Part shown: piece after piece, positions 7,301-11,045 of the stretch
How the letters are laid out: every line of letters begins with the position of its first letter
How positions within the stretch are numbered: position 1 is the first letter of the stretch
Assembly (NCBI GenBank): GCA_030374735.1
Contig: JASCIV010000866.1
Span: forward strand, 1 to 11,045
Direction: 5' to 3'
Length of the DNA stretch: 11,045 nt
Source: Gracilaria caudata
Taxonomy: Eukaryota; Rhodophyta; Florideophyceae; Gracilariales; Gracilariaceae
Program-made: the position numbers and the translations under genes
The notes under the pieces: model-generated
Told to the model about the DNA's origin: nothing
The model's input: only the letters and a program-made list of their open reading frames with translations
Database searches by the model: none

Positions 7301-8565
7301 CCTACAAACATACAAAGCCAGTATATGTAACGCAAATGCAGAACTTCGACGGCAGCTACACACATCCAAGTCGGTACGGACTTCTCAAAGGAAATCTCTA
7401 CGGATCACCGCCAGCAGCGTATTACTACAATCACGGCCTAAAATCCTTTCTCTCGAAACATGGCTTTACCCCCACAGAAGCCGATCCCTGCCTCTATGTC
7501 AAACACACGGACACTGGCTTCATCTTAGTCAGCACCACAATTGATGACTTTCTCGTCCTAGCCAGCGAACAACACCTGATCGATTCCCTTTACCAACAAA
7601 TGCTCACCAAATACCAAATCAAACGGCTCGGTCGACCATCACGATTCCTAAATTGGACCATTACTTACTACCATGACGGCAGTGTTCACATATCTCAACC
7701 CGATGTGATTGCCTCCATCTTACAGCAAACTGGTCTCACACATTGCAACGCCACACGCACGCCATATAACAATCTAACCACCCTTGATCAACACCCTGAC
7801 ACACCCCATCTCTCGCCGGCAGAAGCCACAAAATACAGGCACATACTCGGAGAGATCCGTTACATAACGGATAGCACTCGACCCGATATCACTTATGCAA
7901 CCAATACCCTCGCCCAGCACATGCGCTCACCTCAAACACACCATTGGCAAGCCCTGAAATCTCTCATCCGATACCTGAAAGGCACACAAGACTATGGCCT
8001 TCTCTACAAACCAGCACAAGAAACCAACCCACCCCACCAAAAGCTGACAACCTACAGCGACTCCGATTTCGCCAACGCACGCAATCGCAAATCTGTGACG
8101 GGGAACATCCACTGCTACCAGAAAACCCCAGTTTCTTGGCAGTCCAAAAAGCAGAACATCGTCGCCTTATCTACAACAGAAGCGGAATATATTTCGGCCA
8201 CTGCAGCCACTCAACATACGCAATGGCTACGTCGCCTTTTGAGAGCAGCGCTTGCAAACGATATGGCACCGACGCCACACTTCATTGACAACAGGTCAGC
8301 TATCCTTATCGCGGAAAATCAGGCCCCCACGAAACGTCGCAAATACATTGACGTCCGCCACCATTACCTCCAACATCACATAGCGGACCATACCATCCAT
8401 CTCCACAGACTTCCAACCGACGACATGCTTGCCGACATCATGACAAAGCCGCTCCGACGCGGTCGATTCTGCAAACTCCGCCACCTCCTGCTCGTACAAC
8501 CTCCACCTCCTCGGAAATGCAAAGCATCAACCGGGGACTGTCAAACAGCAGACACATGCACTTGA
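4354..8565 (+). CDS. Ty1/copia Gag-Pol polyprotein, 1403 aa, intact
   Basis: One uninterrupted ORF encodes the capsid and all enzymes. Gag of the copia (UBN2-like) type spans about residues 1-210, followed by an RG-rich stretch and a Cys/His cluster (C246, C256, C263) that departs from the CCHC knuckle. A proline-rich linker (about 290-330) precedes the aspartic protease motif DSGA at D340. Integrase has the HHCC zinc site (H542, H547, C577, C580) and the catalytic triad D606, D669, E705 with 35 residues between the last two. Reverse transcriptase carries D974 in FDIKSAYL and D1064-D1065 in a TIDD version of the usual YVDD box; the usual LYGLKQA is LYGSPPA. RNase H shows D1236, E1276/E1278, D1312 and a terminal LADIMTKPL. 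There is no gag-pol frameshift, as in Drosophila copia. The stop codon lies inside the 3' LTR, so the last eight or so codons are LTR-encoded. ATG 4354 is the first in-frame ATG after a TAA at 4132. Confidence 0.97.
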   Translation: MTDNDKPHKIAQLNPRNYARWYFSLEVYAAIIKALPHLEGDPPAPAEEQALELHYEKKNKLLAAILSSVPDEIMDLILVPQDRLTPHALVTKIIAHINQSTQDDHEFLKTEAESITIGPNDSIDDYLQKHLDVRKQMIAAKYPRIEQEKTTVDLIIAGLRRNSSYSTILGNLLGNKPTTIKEFTRRYKDISTLYQPAPAASSSSNMTSPPFTGDYGTRPRHYPRQFPRNYGRGRGPTRQVPEHLLCKFHKSLHINCNHTDNECRDPRHPKYSTMKPVAHYVHTPYQYTHYPYHYPIPQHLPQPAPYAPPPPPQALPPPPPPQAETMSEADTDNTGTFTLDSGAHPSHIPFPTPTMIPIPKPTLTTTATNAQSKCTHSGTIKIHPHRNNNSITTTTVANPAIKHNLLSVHDLANRYGMVLFTANKGYVLQTKTNPPAVIAQAPWRNNQYQLRGRIAHPHTAYTSRTLPSLPRRRTRKTNVVRKRTSTKPSSSSSKPLRSCATSPSLPLSKHKPRKHNTNTMKHLPNVHNPRLSNINLTTQEWHLRLNHASPQKLSLTAAHRLIPRMPTSLAADTQITCTSCKHAHQQPAPHKRTTHNYPPGAYVSSDTCGPVKPTSTHGNNHILIIICAATRFAITHFIRDRKDIPKHIDQTLHHIRHRIGHPLHTFRSDNAKEYTSSRMQHIYNTHNVQHKLRTPHQPQENSVAERFNKTIMTAVRAALHTAQLDERHWEDAARDAVFKYNLLHHTAINTSPFHLWYGIKPEIPRLFTFGQLGTIPVFAPKSKLDSRAQPARYMYATSLTHIVVLNLATNSYQPIRATDFRPYHKEKDPTATTTQTFTARASLKQTTPTTIEVHTPPPAHLHQARRYPDATQWQKAHDTELQNIDAHGCIEWKSSNFHPPPESVIPLMMLYRYKRDADGHITQRKARCNLRGDLMQPGLHYDPKHITTYTADRTTQRMLLALHATHKYPLEHFDIKSAYLHETYKHTKPVYVTQMQNFDGSYTHPSRYGLLKGNLYGSPPAAYYYNHGLKSFLSKHGFTPTEADPCLYVKHTDTGFILVSTTIDDFLVLASEQHLIDSLYQQMLTKYQIKRLGRPSRFLNWTITYYHDGSVHISQPDVIASILQQTGLTHCNATRTPYNNLTTLDQHPDTPHLSPAEATKYRHILGEIRYITDSTRPDITYATNTLAQHMRSPQTHHWQALKSLIRYLKGTQDYGLLYKPAQETNPPHQKLTTYSDSDFANARNRKSVTGNIHCYQKTPVSWQSKKQNIVALSTTEAEYISATAATQHTQWLRRLLRAALANDMAPTPHFIDNRSAILIAENQAPTKRRKYIDVRHHYLQHHIADHTIHLHRLPTDDMLADIMTKPLRRGRFCKLRHLLLVQPPPPRKCKASTGDCQTADTCT

Positions 8566-8579
8566 TGCTTCGCATTTCC
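8513..8579 (+). repeat. 18-bp hairpin spanning the pol end and U3 boundary
   Basis: Arms GGAAATGCAAAGCATCAA (8513-8530) and TTGATGCTTCGCATTTCC (8562-8579) are complementary at 17 of 18 positions, with a 31-nt loop. The loop holds the purine tract, the LTR start and the first CAAACAGCA. The right arm covers the Gag-Pol stop codon. The right arm is absent from the 5' LTR because of its 45-bp deletion. Confidence 0.85.
8531..8538 (+). other. Candidate polypurine tract
   Basis: CCGGGGAC directly precedes the 3' LTR start TGT. GGGGA is the only purine run at the U3 boundary. It is short for a plus-strand primer; an alternative AAAAG at 8581-8585 fits the LTR start less well. Confidence 0.5.
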
Positions 8580-8672
8580 CAAAAGCCAAACAGCAATTAC
8601 AGTGCAAAAACCGTACTTAGTCGACGGCGGAACGAGCTCGAAGTAAAGTCCAGCTAGCGCCTTCCTTCCATA
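8539..8672 (+). repeat. 3' LTR, 134 bp, full length
   Basis: Starts TGTCAAACAGCA like the 5' LTR and ends CCATA directly before the TCTTA duplication. It contains two copies of CAAACAGCA (8542-8550 and 8587-8595) 45 bp apart; the 5' LTR has one. It includes the Gag-Pol stop codon at 8563-8565. Confidence 0.85.
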
Positions 8673-8677
8673 TCTTA
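8673..8677. repeat. 3' target-site duplication of the retrotransposon
   Basis: TCTTA, exact copy of 4001-4005. The 154 bp that follow, up to the Cys-rich gene's stop codon, should be that gene's 3' untranslated region; no clear polyadenylation signal is visible. Confidence 0.85.
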
Positions 8678-8831
8678 AATGCAGATAACAGACTTTTGTG
8701 GATCCTGTTGCCGCTGACACGGCAGCGAAGGGTAATGGTTTGGGTACTACACTCTGTCTGAGCAAAGAACTCCGCAATGACTCTCAACAATTTGAAGCAC
8801 TAACTTGCCACCGCAGCTTGATTCCTCATTC

Positions 8832-10010
8832 CTACAGCAATCCTATACGAACACCGATTGCCAGTACCTGTTCCTCAGCCACCGATTCGTATCGGGCTGC
8901 CACCGCGGTGAATGAAAGAGAGTGGGTATTGGACGCGATTCTCATAGCACGACGAAAGCGAGGGCTGTTCACGTACATGAGCGCTGAAGAGCAGCGCCGC
9001 AGTTTGCAGTACGTCTTCATCATCATCAGCTGTTCGTTGTAGGACACCATATGGCCTGGTGTGGCACAGCTGTGGTTGGCATCACATAACACGCGCGCGA
9101 TCATTGGCTGCTTGAATAGCAATTCGCCCTGATCCAAGTGGTGGAGTGAATGGGTTGCGATACAAACTCCACTATTAGCCGCCGGACCTTGCGCTGGCGT
9201 ATCTTGTGAGGTAAGTCCAAGCTCTATCGCAGCTGTTTCGAAGTCAATCTTATTAGTTACACATCGAGAAGAACCTGAGATTGTTTGACAGTTCTCTCCA
9301 TCAGGGCAGTCATTATCTGAGGCACAATTGGGGCTCCCATCTCTATTCAAACAGAAACAAAAAACAAAGCGCGGGCCACAAGACACAATCAGTCCCAAGC
9401 CGGCATCCGCTTGGAGACATTCTCGAGTACCTAAGCAATCCGAGTCCAACGAGCATATATCAAAAGAAAATCCGAACACAGCAGGACGTGGATTTCCAGA
9501 AGGAGATGGGACGGGTGACAAGCCCGATTCACTTATAGCTGGGACTGAAACACATAGCCTGATACCGAAGGACTCCACACAGTCCTCCCCTCGATCGCAA
9601 TCGACCGCAGAGACACACATGCGATAGTCCACACAGGAGCAACCGACTGCTGCGGAGGGACATTGGAGGGCGTCATTGGTAAGAAGCGAACCGTTTTCCA
9701 AGCAGCGGCGCGGCTCTTTGCAGTCTGAGGTGGAGGTGCAATTATCAAAGGATAGACCTGAACCGTTTTGTTGCGTTTGCTGCCTGGACTCTGTTGGTAG
9801 ATTGGGTAGAAAGGCAAGAGAGTGGAGTGCTTGGGTAATACGGATCACAGAAAATGGCAGATGAGTGCGTAGAGACTGGGAGTGGCGCTGAGGCGAGTTT
9901 GTTAGGTTGAGCGGTGTGTCCCGACGATGGCGCTCTGATGATACAGCGGAAACATGAAAGGCCAGAAGGCAGGGCACGAGAGCTACGGAGAACAAAGCAC
10001 TGGCAAGCAT
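8832..10010 (-). CDS. Secreted protein with two 10-cysteine repeats and a conserved-looking C-terminal domain
   Basis: A 392-residue single-exon gene. Residues 1-23 are a signal peptide (hydrophobic core, AVS-like cleavage site). Two homologous Cys-rich repeats follow at about 85-153 and 180-251. Each begins G(L/F)SFDxC, has an SDC about six residues on, then CxC or CSC, then DCxxGExC and a final CV, with ten cysteines per repeat, probably five disulfides; they resemble extracellular EB-type or dickkopf-like modules. A Ser/Pro linker (about 157-178) separates them. The C-terminal part (283-392) has five cysteines (283, 309, 315, 335, 340), an LCDANHSCATPGHMV segment and a VNSPRFRR motif, and looks like a folded domain, but I cannot name it. 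N-glycosylation sequons (for example N35, N90, N106) support secretion. It is likely an extracellular or cell-wall protein. Coding status is strong, function unknown. Confidence 0.88.
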   Translation of the reverse strand: MLASALFSVALVPCLLAFHVSAVSSERHRRDTPLNLTNSPQRHSQSLRTHLPFSVIRITQALHSLAFLPNLPTESRQQTQQNGSGLSFDNCTSTSDCKEPRRCLENGSLLTNDALQCPSAAVGCSCVDYRMCVSAVDCDRGEDCVESFGIRLCVSVPAISESGLSPVPSPSGNPRPAVFGFSFDICSLDSDCLGTRECLQADAGLGLIVSCGPRFVFCFCLNRDGSPNCASDNDCPDGENCQTISGSSRCVTNKIDFETAAIELGLTSQDTPAQGPAANSGVCIATHSLHHLDQGELLFKQPMIARVLCDANHSCATPGHMVSYNEQLMMMKTYCKLRRCSSALMYVNSPRFRRAMRIASNTHSLSFTAVAARYESVAEEQVLAIGVRIGLL

Positions 10011-10241
10011 CGTCCGTTCGAGAAGGAGCTCGTGAAACTTGGTGGCGTCAACGACGCCGAATTGCTCACGCTCATCTCGCGCGGTGGTATTGTAAACGCG
10101 TGCGAATGAGCTGGGCGACTGCGCGAAGATGTGGTGGCGGATGCTCTGTGGTGAGCTGCTGTGTCAAGGTCGTTTGAGAAGAATAAAGTTACCACTCGCG
10201 GCTGGGCAACACATCAGTCGGTCGATTAATGCGCCATAAAA

Positions 10242-10250
10242 CTTTTATAT
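10242..10250 (-). promoter_or_regulatory. Possible TATA box of the Cys-rich gene
   Basis: On the minus strand ATATAAAAG occurs about 230 bp upstream of the ATG at 10010, codirectional with the gene. It is the best TATA-like site in the interval. The distance would imply a 5' leader of about 200 nt. Chance occurrence is possible. Confidence 0.3.
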
Positions 10251-10427
10251 GCTGTTGATTCGGGATGTGATTGGACACGTGCTCCCTTCGCCATGATGCA
10301 GACTCCGACAAGCGTAACTGTTCTATTGGATGATGAATTTTTATAGCTTAGTGTAATGTTTTTGATGGGCTACAGTACACGTTTCTGACAGATTTGGCAT
10401 TTTGGTTCGTTTTTTTCCAAAACAGTG

Positions 10428-10751
10428 TAATGTTTTCTTCCGCTTCCTCGTTTCGGACTTTTGCAGAAACGAAAGAGGCCTGGTGCATATGCGAATTGCC
10501 GTCGTTCCTTGCGTGTGCAGAAGAGCATTGCAGTTCAGGTTCTAGGGTTGATCATGACAGCGTCACACGGATCAACCCTGGAAAGGTCTTGGACAGGACA
10601 AATAAATGGCGTGCAACCAGATTACGGAGCTATTTCCGATGCAAGTGCAAAACGGATTCGGCACTGTGAGATCAACCTCCGGTCCAGAGAACTACAGCGT
10701 AACACGCATGGTGTACACGTGTTCGGATTGTATACGTATGTAGATATATAA
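10428..10751 (+). other. Possible exon with a 3' splice acceptor, unrecognised
   Basis: This plus-strand frame is open between a TAA just upstream and a stop at 10751 but has no ATG near its start. A pyrimidine-rich run ending TTTTGCAG (about 10430-10466) looks like a splice acceptor, so coding could begin near 10467 after an upstream exon I cannot identify. The product is basic and partly helix-like (NCRRSLRVQKSIAVQVLGL). The second half reads into AT-rich DNA and looks non-coding. A competing frame (10394-10669) starts with ATG but looks less protein-like. Confidence 0.2.
10544..10579. repeat. 10-bp perfect inverted repeat
   Basis: AGGGTTGATC (10544-10553) and GATCAACCCT (10570-10579) are exact reverse complements separated by 16 nt. 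It lies within the possible exon; it may be a protein-binding dyad or chance. Confidence 0.6.
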
Positions 10752-10802
10752 ATAATTAAAAAAACATTTAATATATATTTTCGAAAAACATTCTTTTTTT
10801 CT
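10728..10802. other. AT-rich low-complexity tract
   Basis: About 75 bp of nearly pure A/T, with runs such as TATATAAATAATTAAAAAAA and a T9 stretch at about 10794. It may be a transcript end or nucleosome-poor spacer. The minus-strand frame across it (10622-10984) is not protein-like. Confidence 0.5.
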
Positions 10803-10980
10803 TTAAATCCTTTTGACCCCAAACGAATATATGCACTATAGAAGACGTAAGCGAAACTCGTTGCAATTGGCAGCCGCCGATATATGTCTTGATCTGAGCC
10901 AATATGTGGCTTCAGTGGGGCTTGCGCTGCTTGTTGATAGCGCCCAAGTGTCAATGGGCGTCTCCTGAAAATACAAAACC

Positions 10981-11014
10981 GCAAACGCTCTTTTCAGAGC
11001 GGATGCGTGTTTGC
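10981..11014. repeat. Nested hairpin near the right edge
   Basis: CGCTCT (10986-10991) pairs with AGAGCG (10996-11001) over a TTTC loop, and GCAAAC (10981-10986) can pair with GTTTGC (11009-11014) outside it. A short direct repeat, GCGTC(T)CCTGAAAAT, brackets the area (about 10957 and 11027). No function assigned. Confidence 0.4.
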
Positions 11015-11045
11015 GCTTCATGAGGCGTCCTGAAAATCGTCAGCT

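Larger units (their letters stand above)
4006..8672 (+). mobile_element. Complete Ty1/copia LTR retrotransposon (4667 bp)
   Basis: All parts of an autonomous copia element are present in order: 5' LTR, primer binding site, leader, one uninterrupted Gag-protease-integrase-RT-RNase H ORF, short purine tract and 3' LTR, inside exact 5-bp target duplications. Integrase precedes reverse transcriptase, which defines the Ty1/copia order. Apart from one 45-bp deletion in the 5' LTR, the 89 bp shared by both LTRs are identical. With the intact ORF this indicates a recent insertion. The sense strand is strikingly rich in A and C and poor in G and T. LTRs of 134 bp are very short for the family, and their ends (TGT...ATA) deviate from the usual TG...CA. 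The element inserted 6 bp beyond the DNA transposon's duplication and about 160 bp from the stop codon of the Cys-rich gene. Confidence 0.95.

Noticed and set aside
8581..8585. AAAAG as the polypurine tract
   Set aside because: It lies inside the 3' LTR once the LTR start is placed at 8539; GGGGA at 8533-8537 abuts the true start more closely.
4009..8672. Reading the 86-bp exact repeat (4009-4094 and 8587-8672) as the complete LTR
   Set aside because: It lacks TG at the start of the 3' copy and leaves three flanking bases (TGT versus AGC) unexplained. The TGTCAAACAGCA at 8539 and the matching 45-bp offset explain all of it as a deletion in the 5' LTR.
10622..10984. 120-codon minus-strand frame
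   Set aside because: It crosses an AT-rich low-complexity tract and has no recognisable domain or supportive start context.
1..11045. tRNA or rRNA genes
   Set aside because: No cloverleaf-like arrangement or rRNA signature was seen by eye; the only tRNA-related sequence is the primer binding site at 4095.

Overview
The window looks like nuclear DNA of a eukaryote with compact, mostly intron-free genes. Evidence is an intact Ty1/copia retrotransposon, a non-autonomous DNA transposon, a signal-peptide protein with Cys-rich repeats, a type II membrane protein with N-glycosylation sequons, and no bacterial gene clusters or Shine-Dalgarno sites. My best guess is a red alga of the Chondrus type, from gene style and overall feel. 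This is inference, not something the sequence proves.

Layout. 1-944 (minus): a long open frame that runs off the left edge, probably a Golgi-type glycosyltransferase (GT-B/O-fucosyltransferase-like; weak family call). 945-2917: no gene I can defend; a 21-bp tandem duplication, a stretch open in four frames, a CRE-containing palindrome and a small hairpin. 2928-3984: a previously unlabelled non-autonomous DNA transposon, bounded by an exact 10-bp target duplication, with about 103-bp terminal inverted repeats and a core array of about a dozen copies of a 12-15-bp motif in alternating orientation. 4006-8672: a complete, apparently young Ty1/copia element with exact 5-bp target duplications (TCTTA), inserted 6 bp past the DNA transposon's duplication. 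It has a primer site matching the anticodon arm of initiator tRNA-Met (as in Drosophila copia) and one 1403-codon Gag-Pol ORF with all catalytic residues. 8832-10010 (minus): a secreted protein with two 10-cysteine repeats and a separate C-terminal domain. 10011-11045: mostly non-coding, with a possible TATA box, a possible exon, an inverted repeat and an AT-rich tract.

The most informative structure is in the retrotransposon LTRs. The 3' LTR runs 8539-8672 (134 bp) and the 5' LTR 4006-4094 (89 bp). They are identical except that the 5' copy lacks exactly 45 bp lying between two 9-bp direct repeats (CAAACAGCA). An 18-bp hairpin straddles the first of these repeats, and the Gag-Pol stop codon lies inside the 3' LTR. 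A template jump during plus-strand strong-stop synthesis would produce this left-LTR-only deletion.

The two host genes lie on the minus strand; the retrotransposon is on the plus strand and ends 159 bp from the stop codon of the cysteine-rich gene, tail to tail with it.
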